Below the pieces are notes generated by a model. It had not been told where the DNA came from and did not search any database. It saw only the letters and a list, made by a program, of their open reading frames with translations. Source: Cyclaneusma minus (taxonomy: Eukaryota; Ascomycota; Leotiomycetes; Marthamycetales; Marthamycetaceae). From it: 64,000 nucleotides of DNA. Positions within the stretch are counted from its first letter, which is position 1, and each line of letters starts with the position of its first letter. A program made the translations under genes and the position numbers. The DNA is taken from the NCBI GenBank assembly GCA_037179335.1, contig JAKZHN010000022.1, forward strand, positions 124,001 to 188,000, given 5' to 3'. Positions 1-11,841 of this stretch are shown here, in pieces.

Positions 1-378
1 GTGCGTATAGATCGATGTGCAACAAAACTCTAGACGTTTACGAGGACACTCTGTCCTGATACACCTTCCATGTAGCAAAGGAGACAGAAAGCAATTAGAG
101 TAGTATCTAACAGCAAGCTCATGGAAAAAGCCTCATCTGGAGTCTGGAAGCTAAGTTTCCTTGCACGCAGGATAGAAAAGGACAATCGAAGGAAACAGTC
201 CCAAGTGCCCAAACTGGTGGTCCTACAAACTCTCAAGCTCATATGAGAAAAAAACTGGAATCTATTGGCTCCAGCGGTGACGAATAAAACCAGGGATACC
301 ATCTCACAAATAATGCCCAAACGCCATACTCACACACAGCCCGCGCCTCACCCACAACCGCCTCCAACCCACAGCAAA
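1..378. other. Intergenic edge, no gene seen
   Basis: This edge lies downstream of the minus-strand AhpC/TSA-like gene. The only open frames are short, lack splice support and resemble no protein I know. The piece may hold the 3' untranslated region of that gene. Confidence 0.5.
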
Positions 379-1086
379 CTAAATGATAAACCCATCCGTC
401 CTCGGATCCACCGCCTTACTCATCCTCTTATCCTTCTTCAAATCCAGTCCCACAGCCGTAACCGCCTCCGCAAAATCCGGAATGTCATCCGCGCTCTTCG
501 CCGGCCTACTCCACTGCACCACGCCCTCCCTATCCACCGCAAAGCTCCCCGAGCTCTGCCACCGATTCCCACTCTCCGTCGGCTTGTTCCAAATGCCCTC
601 ACTCTTGCCAAGTTTGTACACATTGTACATGCTCCAGGGGTTCAGAACGTGCCAGGCGGAGGAGATGCCAAGACCCCATTTGGCGTAAAGTTCGCGAGAG
701 GGGTCGACGATCACTTGCACGTCCCATTGGCCGCCGACGGAGATGAGCCATTTGTCGGTGGCGGCGGAGTCGCTGTGCGAGACGGCGATGAAATGGATGT
801 CGGGGTATTTGTTGGAGAATTTGCGGAGTTGTTGGAAGGTTTTTTCGGCGACTGGGAGGGGTATGTTAGCTTCAAGTACTTTGAATGGTCCTGATGTTCT
901 TGAGTAGAGCCTCTACTCACAAGGACAGCCGCAGTGTCTCAGGAAGGTGATGACAACGGGTTTGTGGTCTTCCCTGGGAAAGGGGACATCTTTTGTAGAG
1001 GGCGCATATGAGGAGACGGCTGGTGGAGTGGCGGCAGGGACGGCTGTGGGAGTCATCCACGAGGAGAGTTCTTGCTGGAGCGACAT
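379..1086 (-). CDS. AhpC/TSA-type thioredoxin-fold protein
   Basis: Two exons, complement(join(379..851,921..1086)), give 212 residues. The 69-base intron has GTGAGT and CCCAG borders and splits the Phe codon of the motif HCGCPF, near residue 55. That motif, followed by AEKTFQQLRKF and a stretch reading HFIAVSHSDSAATDKW, matches the fungal AhpC/TSA antioxidant family of thioredoxin-like proteins. These are thought to act as peroxiredoxin-like redox enzymes using a single conserved Cys. Here there are two Cys in CGC, and which one reacts is not decided by sequence. No signal peptide or membrane segment is visible, so a cytosolic site is likely. The start is the first ATG in frame. The gene runs head to head with DML1 across about 455 bases. 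The family is clear; the substrate is unknown. Confidence 0.8.
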
Positions 1087-1541
1087 GGCTTTTCTCTGAG
1101 CTGTTTTCTAAAATTCTCGAATGGAGGATAGAGGTTGAATGAAGGTTGGTGGTGGCGCGAGGGAATTTTGGTTATCGGCCATGCGATATCATTCCCAATT
1201 TAGCCACACCCGCGGGGCGATTCCCGAGCTTAACCCGCGCTAAATTTAAGCTTACAGGACCACTATGCCCACGCCAATCTTTCCAGGAGTTTTCGATTTT
1301 TTGTTGAAAAGGTGAAGATGGAGGTTTCATATTACATGGAATAAAGGGAAACTAGTTTTAAAGCCACCGAGAATTGTTACAAAATATTGTCTTCTGAGGG
1401 GTTTTGCTAGATCCTGCTCCCGCAACTGAATCATGTGAAGAAGGCGTTCTCCAGAATCAGATCCCCCACCACCCATCCCGGCTTCACGAGAGCATCATCT
1501 CTGTGCAACCATCAAAAATCCCAAACCAACTGCAATACAGA
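1087..1541. promoter_or_regulatory. Shared upstream region of the AhpC-like gene and DML1
   Basis: Divergent intergenic region of 455 bases between two start codons. It must hold both promoters. I see no clear TATA box and no other gene. Confidence 0.45.
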
Positions 1542-3583
1542 ATGCACGAGATACTCACAGTCCAGCTTGGCCAGCGGGCCAATTACCTAGCCACGCACTT
1601 CTGGAACACCCAAGTACAAACCCATCAAATCTGCCATGCCTCGAATGCTCTGCTAATTCCCAACTCAGGAATCCTACTTCACCTACGCACCCGATGAAGA
1701 GCCCATCATAGACCACGACATCCATTTCCGCCCCGGCATCGGCGCCGACGGCAGCGAAACCTTCACGCCTCGAACCGTCATCTACGATCTGAAAGGCGGT
1801 TTCGGCTCTTTGAGAAAGATCAATGCCTTGTATGAACTAGAGGACAACACGCCTCAGAACCTCTGGTATTTGCCCATGCTTCAAAACACCAGATTTACTG
1901 CCCCTGTGAAATCATTTGTCCAGTTCCAGATTCTGACTTTTGAACAGGAATGGTCAGCCGGTAGTGCAACGCCAACCAGTCATCCCCCAAAATGCCTACG
2001 TGCAATCCCTCGACCAAGGTCTCACACCACCGCAGCTTACCACGGACTCCGTTCGCTACTGGTCGGATTTCAGTCGAGTTTACTTCCATCCAAGGTCAAT
2101 TGTTCAACTGAACGAGTATGACCTGCATTCCTCCCTCATGCCCTTCGAAAAATGGACCATGGGAGAAGAACTCTTCTCATCTCTAGACAAAGAACACGAT
2201 CTTCTGGACCGCGATCTACGACCTTTTGCCGAAGAAGCAGATCAGATGCAAGGAATTCAATTGATGGCGAGTACGGATGATGCGTGGGGAGGCTTTGCGA
2301 GTAGGTATTTGGAGAGGATTAGGGATGAGTATGGGAAGGTTGCGGTTTGGGTTTGGGGACTAGAAGACAACGACAAGAACATTCCACGGGTAAATTCCCT
2401 CTTTTGGATTACTACCCGTCATTGCTGACGGGATGTGAAGGACAAGCAATTCATAAAACTCTCCAACAGCGCGCGAGCCCTCTCGGAAATCTCACCCCAA
2501 GCATCGGTATTCATCCCCATGAGTCTTCCCTCAGCCGCTTCTCTTCCTAGCTACGTTACCATGGACCGCACATCTCTCTGGCACACCTCAGCTCTTCTTT
2601 CAACAGCCTTCGAATCAGCAACCATGCCATCGCGTCTCAAAGCAAACCGGCAGTCACTCGACGAACTCGCCGTAGCGTTCAACATCAACGGCAACCAAAA
2701 TATCGCCAAACTGCGAATGTCCATTTCCTCATCCTCTCCTTCTTACGAAACGAACGGCGACCGGCCTGCGAGGCTTGCTCATGGCCAGCAAAGAGATCAC
2801 AGAATGGCCTCTAGTCGAATGGACTTAGATGGCGAAGACATGGCAGAGGATGAGCCAACGACGCTAGATATTGATTTCTTCCCTGGAAGCGGCGAGGAAA
2901 ATGGTAGAGCGAATGGATATGGCAAAACAGCGAAGCGCACACATGTGTTTGGCCAGATTGAAAGTCTCCGAGGAGGTGCTGATGGCGAGGGAGATGAAAT
3001 GGATGTAGATGGGGAGGAAGATGAGGGGTATGAGCGGGCGAGGAGGAGGGCTCAGGAACTTACGTTGTCGCATAAGTGGGTTATTACTTCCATTTTTTTC
3101 AGTTTTTCATATTGCTTCCCTTGTTGCCCCCGACAGCCTTATTTTCTCTTCCAAAGTTATGTTGGATGTCAGCCATTGTGTTGCACACCCTTTTGACGAC
3201 CAAAATGACGTCTCCTTCCCCTCCCTGTCATCAATCCGCGCGGAGAAATTTCTATTCATTATTTCCGCAATTTGTGGAGATGTTATGCATTTGGCTGACT
3301 CCCGTGCCCCCGCAATAGGACGCGAACACCCCTGGCATTCCCGCTGCTCGATTCGTTTCCCCACATTTACTCGCAAGCGAGTTCGGGAACGACGCCTTCG
3401 GTAGCAGTTCATACATCGCTGTCGACAGATACGTCAGTCAGCTTGAGGTTGAAGAAGTTGAGGGAGATTGTGGGGAGGGCGGTGGGGATGGAGGAGAGGG
3501 AGCAGTTGGGGAATTCGTTGGGGGAGATTAGGGAGGCTTATGAGGAGGGGTGGAGTGAGGGGAGTGATAGTGATGATGATTGA
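1542..3583 (+). CDS. DML1: DML1/Misato, tubulin-like mitochondrial inheritance protein
   Basis: Five exons, join(1542..1613,1669..1865,1948..2389,2441..3075,3319..3583), give 536 residues. The protein opens with MHEILTVQLGQRANYLATHF, the Misato segment-II tubulin-like start. It continues with the family landmarks GGFGSLRKINALYEL, QLTTDSVRYWSDF, NSLLMPFE-like SSLMPFEKW, DKEHDLLDRDLRPF, and a late LAFPLLDSFP. Misato proteins resemble both tubulin and myosin segments and are needed for mitochondrial partitioning and morphology. An acidic stretch (residues about 340-375) precedes the last intron, and the tail ends in SDSDDD. The last intron is long (243 bases) and in frame with nothing. Length is near or slightly above other fungal Dml1. 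The gene is divergent from the AhpC-like gene. Confidence 0.88.
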
Positions 3584-5679
3584 GGAGCGGGAGTTTGAGG
3601 AGGAAGGTTTGGGCGAGATGACTTAGAGTTGTTAGGCGGCTAGGTCCAATCCTCACTTCAAGATGGACTGAGAAGAAAAACCAAGGCTGCTTGAAGAAAT
3701 AGATTCATTCGAGTCGAAGCTGGCTGGTGGGATGAAAAGCTGCTCCATGGATCCTTGCGGTAAACTTGGTTTTACGTTGCGGCTTTCCCGCGTATCAAAC
3801 CATCGCCAAAAGCTTCTTTTCAACCGAGTAGCTTAAGACGACGTCGCGTCAGCCGTCAACTTACACGAACCAATCCTTCCGATTTAAACAAGAACTTTTA
3901 GACCTCTTTGACCAATGGTCTTTTAGCCCTAAGAGTCCTCCGGTATTTTGAGTCCGACAGAACTTTCTGAACCCTCAGAGGCTCTCTGGCAGACTACTAG
4001 TACTTCTCCCACCTGTTCAGCCGTGTCAAAAAAACGGTCTGACAACAACACAATCAACAACAGACAGGGTCCGGGTCGGTTGCGAGCTTCTTGGTATGAC
4101 GCAGGTCCTGGCCCATTCAATGACCCGCATTAGTCTGCCAGGCTGGCACAGAGCGGATGGTGTGCCGCACTTGCAGGTGGCGGGAGGAGGCGAAGGAGAA
4201 TAATAATAGCAATATTATGTAGGTATGTATATGTGGAGATGCTATTAACAGCACGGCAAATGCAGAGACGACGATCTTTGAGGCGACTCTGAGGCGAGAG
4301 CGGGAATATGGCCCGATGGGGAATTGCTCTTCCAAGAGGTCATGTTGTCAAAATGCAGTGCCCTGTTGGCCTCAGAAGAGGCTGGAAGTGGTCGCGTTCC
4401 GCAGGCCCTTTCTCCTCTGCATGAGCAACCAGGTCGCCAACGACGCGAAGCTGCTGTCACCATGTGGCGTACTGAGGAAGCTGGGGAGACATGGCAAATA
4501 CGAGGCAACGCCATCACAGCACTGCATTCAATTGACAAACGCATGCCATTGGACTCCCCGAGGTCGAAAAGTTGGCAGGCAAAGGGGATTGGAGGGAAGG
4601 CGACTCCGAGCTGTTTATGTACGACCTTCTCGCTGACAAGCTGCGCTTCAATGCCACTGGCTGGGTGTCTTCATTTGCGCAGCCCCTTCAATTTTCGGTG
4701 CGGGTGGCCAGAACTTCCAGACGTCGCATCGAGATGCTGTGTTGTCGCGGTTCGCAAAAAGGCGATGCAGCTTGAACAAACCCTGGTCGCAACGACATCA
4801 TAGCCAAGATTTGCTCCGCTCCACGCGGCCACGTGATAGGCCCGCTCGGGTGCCACCGACAGGGGGGCAAGAGCTTTGCTGGCCAGATCCTCCGCAGTTG
4901 AGCATGCTCCGAGGCACGAGATATCCCAATCATCGATATCATCGCAATTCAATCACCGAAATTCGGGAGGAGCCCTGTCTGTTACGTCAATCGAAGGCAT
5001 TGTGGTTCCAGGCGACGACGACAGGCGTCATTTCGTGGACGTGCCAATTGACTTTTCCTGGAGCTGATGGTGTTTTCTCTGGGGACGGGCTGGATCAAGA
5101 GCATCGACAGAGGTTTGCCCCGTTTGGGCCATCAGTGTCAACTCGAGGGTTTCTACGAATGCTGTCACGCTGTGTCGCTGTCATTTTCAGTCACTCGGCT
5201 ATGTACCCCAGATGACAAGGACGACAAGACGAATGGGAGAGCTCCATGAAAATCACGACTCCTCTGCCACTTGACATGCATATCCATCCATCCTGCCCTA
5301 AGAGGTCCGTGGCTATCTCCGCATCCATCTTCAACCAAACATACGGTAAGTCACTCTCCGACGGCAAGACGTCAGAGGGGCCATACGTTCCTTCCTTCCC
5401 AGTCATACAGCCTGCCTCCCTGCTCATATATTCATCCGGCTCCATACCCATCCTGCTTTTTCTCCGTCCTGTCCTCCCCACGTCCTTTTACGCAATCCCT
5501 TTCTCATTCTGCATCTCTCTCCACCGTAATCTCCTGTCTTCCCTAAAACCCCCCAAGTAACTCTTTCGCTTTTGGTTACTTGGTTCACCTTCGCTTCATT
5601 GTTTTCCGACACAGCCTTAGGTCGAGTCGCTACTCCGCCGTCTCCGTTCCTCGACAAGTCTTCGACGATTACTGAAAAG
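3584..5679. other. Intergenic, 2.1 kb, no gene found
   Basis: Only short overlapping frames on both strands without splice support (longest 159 codons at 4324-4803, odd composition). The last 150 bases before 5680 are pyrimidine-rich, as is usual just upstream of fungal genes with strong transcription, and probably form the promoter and leader of the wall-protein gene. Confidence 0.5.
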
Positions 5680-8339
5680 ATGAAGGCTGGCGCGGTGCTG
5701 TTGGGCTTGGCCTCTACGGTGGCTGCGAGGGCGTTGGATCAGAGATGGGCAACTGAGACGAGTACGACTGAGGTTCCTGGTCCGACGGCGAGTGAGGAGG
5801 TCACTACTGTGGTTTACACCACCTATACGACGGTCTGTCCGGTGACTGAGACCCAGTAAGTTCACCACGTTCATCTTCCGGAAGGGCTCCATGGTGTTAG
5901 GAGGTGGTCAAGTGCGTGGCGAATCCAATTGGCAGACAGACCCAAGAGAACTGTGAGGCTCTGGGATATCTTGCGACTCAGCATCGCATTAAAAGAGGCA
6001 GCGACGCTTCATATGGTATCTCAATGCAGGCAATGACATGATGCTGATATCTCTCCAGGACTACCAACGGAACTACCTATACCAGCACCTACACGACAAC
6101 TTCAGAAGTCATCGAGACCGTTTCTCCTACCGTTGAGGTGACGCAGACAGCTCAACCAGCTACGACGGTCGTTACTCTGGAAGTGGTACGTCAATTCTCC
6201 GTTTGCTGCGTGTGACTTGCGGTCGAAATTGGTTTGCGACATGGGGAAGCTTGGAATCATTGGGGTCAACTAAGATAGCCTGGAGCTTTCCTGAATAATT
6301 GGGGAGTCTCGCTGCCTCGGGATAGTTCTCATTGTTGCGCACACAACAAGTCATCGAAAGGAATATCCCAAGTGGTTATATGGTTCTCACTTGGATCTGG
6401 CTAGAGAGCTGAGGCCCTGAACGCGGACTCATTTTGCCCATGCGTCGCTCAAGTGAAGGCGCTATTTGGATTTGGTCTTCTTGACCTCTGAAGACTGCGG
6501 AACCCCTGCTAATCTCAACGATGATAGTTCACAACTTACACCACGGAATGCCCTGTCTACGAGACCAAGACCGTCAATGGCTCGACCATCACTGAGACTT
6601 CGTACTCGACCTCGACAATAGAAACTCACGTGCCGACTACTATTTATGCGTACACGACCGCATATTTTACGGAATACGAAACTACGGAGGTCTACACCAG
6701 CACTACTCTGCCTGTTACCTATTACACCACAATCAGCGATTCGTCCTACATCACGATCGAGGTCACCCAGACAAGTCTAGTAACCGTCACGAATGCCTAT
6801 ACGGTCACTTCAACCTCAGAGCCGCCGACCACGAAAGAGACGGACATTCTGACTTTTACTGAAACCGCGAGCACTCCTGTGACCGTTGTGACCACGATCC
6901 CATCATTCCGTACTGCCACGACAAGTGAGGAGGAGACAATTACCGAAGCCTACACCGTCTGGTCAACCACCGAGCCTCCAACGACAAAGGCAACAGTGGT
7001 TTTAACTTTCACTGAAGAAACGAGCACGCCTATCACAGAGGTCACCACTATTCCGTCGTTCAAGACCGCCACAACCAGCGAGGAGGAGACCGAGACCGGT
7101 ACCTACACTGTCTGGTCAACCACTGAACCGCCAACGACCAAGGCAACAGTGACCTTGCTTTTCACAGAGTCTACTTCCGTTCCTGTTACAGACGTCACAT
7201 CTATTCCGTCATTCCGTACCGCCACGACCAGCGAGGAGGAGACCGAGACCGGTACCTACACTGTCTGGTCTACTACAGAGCCACCGACGACAAAGGCCAC
7301 AGTGACCTTGCTTTTCACGGAGTCTACGAGCGTTGGAACCCTTGAAGTGACGACAATTCCCTCGTTCAGGACGGCAACGACTAGTGAGGAGGAGACAGAG
7401 ACCGGTACCTACACTATCTGGTCAACCACTGAACCTCCCACCACGAAGGCCACTGCGACTTTAATTTTCACTGAGCAAACCAGCGTTGGAACGCTCGACG
7501 TGACGACAATCCCCTCGTTCAGAACTGCAACGACTAGTGAGGAATACACGGAAACCGAGACTTTTACCCTCCTCTCAACAACTGAACCGCCAACTACCAA
7601 GGCCACAGTGACCCTGCTGTTCCCAGAGACTACGTCTACGGATGTCACGGAAGTTACGACAGTCCCTAGCTTCCGGACTGCCACGACAACGTCTGGATTC
7701 ATAGCTACCACGGATACCAGCGTGATTCAAGAAACTAGCGTGGCCCTGCCCTCAACTGTTGAAGTGACATCAGCAATTCCCGAAACGACGATCGTCGAGT
7801 CCACTTCAGAGACCACAGTCCTCCCAGTTAGCACGGAAACCACGGTTATTCCACCTGCAAGCACCGCCGTCATAGTTTCGACAGCAGAGACGACGGTAAC
7901 CCCAAGCCCTGCCACGTCAACAGTTGAAGCTTCGTCCGAGATATCGAGCGTAACGACCGAGACCGTTATCCCCTCAAGTTCCGAAGCTCCTGCTCCCTCT
8001 TCCTCAATCGCCGAGACTCCTGCTCCCTCGGCATCGAGCTCCGTAGCCCCTGTCGCCTCTAGTTCCGAGGCTCCTGTTCCCTCCTCGTCAGGTTCCGCAA
8101 CTCCTGCTCCCTCATCAAGCTCCGCATCTCCCAACTACAGCACCACCCTAAGCACAACAACCATAGCTTCCGAATCCGCATCCGAATCCGCTACAAGTAC
8201 CTCCGGCGCCAGCGGCTCATCAACCAGCGCAGCACCCAGCCAAGTCGCGTCCAGCGCCGCCATGGCCGCTGTGAAGGTTGAAAAGCCAGCTACCGCAGCG
8301 CTGGTTGGAGCTTTCGCTTTCCTCGCTTTGTTCGTCTAA
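5680..8339 (+). CDS. Ser/Thr-rich GPI-anchored cell-wall protein with 51-residue repeats
   Basis: Three exons, join(5680..5855,6059..6185,6528..8339), give 704 residues. Residues 1-18 form a signal peptide (MKAGAVLLGLASTVAARA). The mature part is almost all Thr, Ser, Val, Pro and Glu. From 6798 to about 7697 there are six tandem units of 51 residues, each with a core like WSTTEPPTTKATVTLLF then IPSFRTATTSEEE. A Ser/Ala/Pro-rich stalk follows, with repeats such as EAPAPSSS. The C-terminus is a hydrophobic tail, ATAALVGAFAFLALFV, right at the end, as in GPI-anchor signals. This layout fits a heavily O-glycosylated wall adhesin or mannoprotein. I know no named orthologue and infer no ligand. Both introns (203 and 342 bases) are longer than usual here, so a missed small exon is possible. 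Repeat number is likely to vary between strains. Confidence 0.8.
6798..7697 (+). repeat. Six tandem 153-bp coding repeats
   Basis: Unit starts fall every 153 bases at 6798, 6951, 7104, 7257, 7410 and 7563. The period is a multiple of three, so the frame is kept. Units 3 and 4 are the most alike. The first and last are most diverged, as expected if the array grows from its middle. The sixth unit is slightly shorter (45 residues). Confidence 0.9.
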
Positions 8340-10029
8340 GCTCACCCTGCCCAATCCTTAAAACTACTCGAAATTCTCCTCTATTCTCCAAACCGAATAC
8401 CTCAGAGAAGCTTTCTCACAAGAGCCGCTTCCCTAAAAAGGGCATACATTTCCGAATGCATTGCTTTCTTCTTCATGCTGCATTTTGATTGGAGTTTTTG
8501 AGCTCCTTGGTTTTGGATGGAATGGAATTGATACCTTGGCTTATTGATTATCGATAATTGATACCCTCACCGCATACGAAAGGAGGTCTCTGGGGGGGAG
8601 AGTCCTATCAAGGAATGCGTCCCGGATTGTTGAAAAGAAAAGAGGAAAACGAAGAGGGGTATTCGAGGGGTTTCTTTTCATGATGCGTACACGAAGTTTA
8701 CGAAACGTCTTTGATTGGGGACGCAACATTCTTTTACTTTGTTGAAGTAGCAAATGCATGGGGAGGATACCTGTGCGGTGTTTTATAGACGAAGGTTAAG
8801 AACACTTCGGGCCTTGCGGACAATGGATGACGGAGATGAGAGGAGGGAATTAATCACGCTGCTAGAGAACCTGGGTTGTTGGTGGGCTGGCGGTTTATTC
8901 TTGTAGATACTTTTTGAGGACTTGCTGTATGGATATGGAGAGGCTCATAGGCAAGGAGTGGCGAGGGAGACGGCCGGCTAAGGCTGAATGAAGTGTTCCT
9001 AATCCAGTACTCATAATTCACTTTTTTGCCTTTGGGCTACCCTTATCTTCGAAGACAATAATAACGACTGCTGTTTTATGTGGAAATTCCGACCAGCTTC
9101 GTTGCGAATACTTCTCAACGGCGGGATTTGGTTAAGGGCTAAGGCTAAACCGAATGTCACTTGGTGAGTTGGACTCGGCTTCGTCAGATGATTGGGTTAT
9201 GTGGTGGTGAAGAGGTAGTTGGCATCAGTCTGTAGTGTTCTGGCCGCAAGTGAAAAACTGCCGAATATATAGAAAGGAAAAGTACCCTTCGATGAATAGC
9301 TGCTTACAGTCTTACATGCGTCGGACTCCAAACTGTCTAGCTAGGTCGTCCAGTTCCACCAACCACTATTTTGGCAAATAAGGAGTCGAAACCCGGGCTC
9401 CCTTTGGCCTTTTCCATTCCCGAGTGGTAGGGTCACAGGAAAATCCCATGTTAAACAGGAATGGCACATGACAAGTGCATATCCTCTCCCCGTCATCGTC
9501 GATTCTTCTCAGATCTCAGTCTCGATGACAAAACATGATTTCGCTCAGCGGTTTGACCGGTTTCGGACTGTGGCAGAGGGCCAGGGCAGGCAGGCGTCTG
9601 CTGGTGATTCTGCTGTTCCGTCTTCCAGGAGGAGTCGATACAGATTCGCAAAGCCTAAATAAAGGTTCACTTCGTGACCTCGTCGGCTCTGCTAGCTTCA
9701 GACTTGAAACTGGTATGGCGCAGTGCAGACCTTGGAGTAAATGGGAGACTCAGACGCTACTAGGTGACCGAGAATCAACCAGATGACGGAGGGCAAAGTC
9801 ACTGTTCAAGAAATAGCGTAGATATATAGCAGTACGCTAAACTCACATCTTAGCCCGCACGATCAGGAGCCACTGCTCGTACGAACTTCCTCTGATTTGT
9901 TCACCAGCCGACTGGACTTCACCCAAAAACTACGAATCCCTCTGATACCTCGGCCGCCTTGCGCTGTTCACAACAACCGACCCGTTCGAACTTCGATCTG
10001 AGATTCACACATCTCGCAGTGCGGTGACC
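8340..10029. other. Intergenic, 1.7 kb, no gene found
   Basis: Starts with the 3' end of the wall-protein gene. A few short frames (64-83 codons near 9468-9786) overlap each other and have no recognisable content. The end holds the promoter of the first BTB gene. Confidence 0.45.
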
Positions 10030-11062
10030 ATGATGTCGAGAGCGGAATTGACGACAATGTCGCGAGCGGAATCACCACCCCCCGGGGGTATTCGAGATCC
10101 AAAGCATGGTCCAGAAGTCATCGCGCTGTAAGTTGCCACCGTCTTTTCAACTGCAAACCAAGTCAAACCATGCATGGTACTGACACATCATCTGAAGATT
10201 GAAAAGATCCCCAAACCAGCTCATGAAGCTCCTTGTCGGCCCTTCGAGAGTAGCAATCACATGCCACAAAGCCCTCCTAGGCTACTATTCCGACTTCTTC
10301 GACAAGGCATGTTTCGGCCTGTTCCTAGAGGGTCACTCAGACAGTATGGAGCTCCCCGAAGACATCCCCGAGGACATTACGATTTTTGTTCAGTGGTGCT
10401 ACACAGGAGATTTCGAAACAGGCCTCAGAAAACAATATTGTGCGCCTACGCCAGAAGGTATCGATATGCTCGTCCGACTCTGGATCCTGGGGGACAAGTA
10501 TCTGGCACCGAAGTTTACAAACGATGCCATACCTATGCTCTGCGCATTGGGTGGTTGTGTGCAGGCTGATGTGGCACAATACGTGTACGACAATACAATC
10601 CCAGGCTCCAAGCTCCGGCGATTCATGCGAAGCAAGATACACACAGAAGGCCCTTTCAGTTCCGTTTTCCACCAGAATTGGGGTAACGAGGTTGAAGCTC
10701 CTGGCAGCGACACAGAAGACGATGCGGAAAATGAGTATGACGCGGATGGTAGAGCCAGGATTGAAGACTGGAAAATGGTGCTGTTGGAGTGCCCAGAGAT
10801 CGCTGTCGAGCAGGTTGCATTCAGGGATCCATATAACTATGGGTGGGGACATACGAAACCGGATCTCTGGAAGGAGACTGTCAAGAACAAACCTGTCGAG
10901 TCGTGGCGATTCGGTGAGCTCGAGAATGACCCAAAGCGCAAACGTTCTCGTCATCCAGTGATCGACAGCCACCAAGACTCACCTCCGGCAAAGCGATTGT
11001 GTTCTGGCCTCGAGAATGGCAACGCAGACGCCTCGACCTCCGGACAGTCTCCACCATCCTAA
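10030..11062 (+). CDS. BTB/POZ domain protein A
   Basis: Two exons, join(10030..10127,10198..11062), give 320 residues. The BTB fold covers about residues 40-140: LVGPSRVAITCHKALLGYYS, then a D-F-F-D-K-A-C-F-G helix, the acidic LPEDIPEDITIFVQWCYTG strand-helix, and LWILGDKYLAPKF. The family mediates dimerisation and often brings substrates to cullin-3 ligases. In fungi, large sets of such 'BTB domain-containing' proteins of unknown role exist. The rest is an acidic linker, a conserved 'WRFGELEND' block near residue 285 and a basic tail with KRKRSRH and PAKR, a possible nuclear signal. Two in-frame ATGs start the gene; exon 1 repeats the motif MSRAE twice. The phase-2 intron sits at the same place in the three paralogues downstream. 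Function is not known. Confidence 0.8.
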
Positions 11063-11717
11063 TCACTCGTCGTTCGGCATGAAGGGACCTGAGCCGTTTC
11101 ACGTCCAGCCTTTTCCATCAGAGGCACAATCAGCGAGGAGGGAAGGGCACAATCCCAGCAGAGAAGGCTTCGATACTCCAGGCAATGAAAGACTTCTCAG
11201 CTCTGTCCTCTGAGCACAGAAACATGATGACTTCTTAAGTGCTCGCAGACAGTGGGACGAAAAAAGTCTGAACACGGTGTACAATCTGCAGATAATTGTG
11301 GATATTGTTGAAGAACGGCGCCCCTGACCCCTGATGCACGGGCCACCAAGAGTGGCTGCCTCAGGGGCTAGCTTCGAAGCTTAGCGCGGAGCGCCAGTTC
11401 ATCTCGAGAGAGGAAAGAAAAAAAAAAAAAAAAAATGCCCACGGTCACCCCCACAATCTAACTTGGCCTACGGATGTTGGTATACCCGGAAAAATCTAAG
11501 TTCCCGATTTGGCGTACCCATTAGAGCCATGGGAGCAGTTGTGAGCTGAATGCTAATTGATGATTTAACTTCCACCATTTTGAAATACATGCCCACTTGT
11601 TCCATGTTATGGATTTTCTATATTCCTCTACCTCTTATGCCCTCAACTTCTGGCGCTAGCGACCTTCTCTCCATTCAGTAGTGTAACACACCTCAGTGAT
11701 CCCACACCCATTTTTAC

Positions 11718-11841
11718 AAATATTCCAAATGACCAGGAATATTCCTAATAAATAGGAATATTACAGGTAACTTGGAATATCCAAAGTGATTTGGAACATC
11801 CCCAGTAATCTGGAACATATCCAAGCAATTGCAAGTATTCC
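11718..11841. repeat. Degenerate ~20-bp minisatellite
   Basis: Six to seven copies of a unit like GGAATATTCC plus a variable 10-base spacer (GGAATATTCC, GGAATATTAC, GGAATATCCA, GGAACATCCC, GGAACATATC, and so on). Spacing is about 19-21 bases. No gene lies over it. Confidence 0.7.

Noticed and set aside
265..894. 209-codon forward frame at the window start
   Set aside because: It overlaps the AhpC/TSA-like gene in antisense. The minus-strand product has clear family motifs.
4324..4803. 159-codon forward frame
   Set aside because: Composition rich in Ser, Cys, Arg and Leu without any domain pattern. Several frames on both strands are open over the same bases, which points to composition rather than coding.
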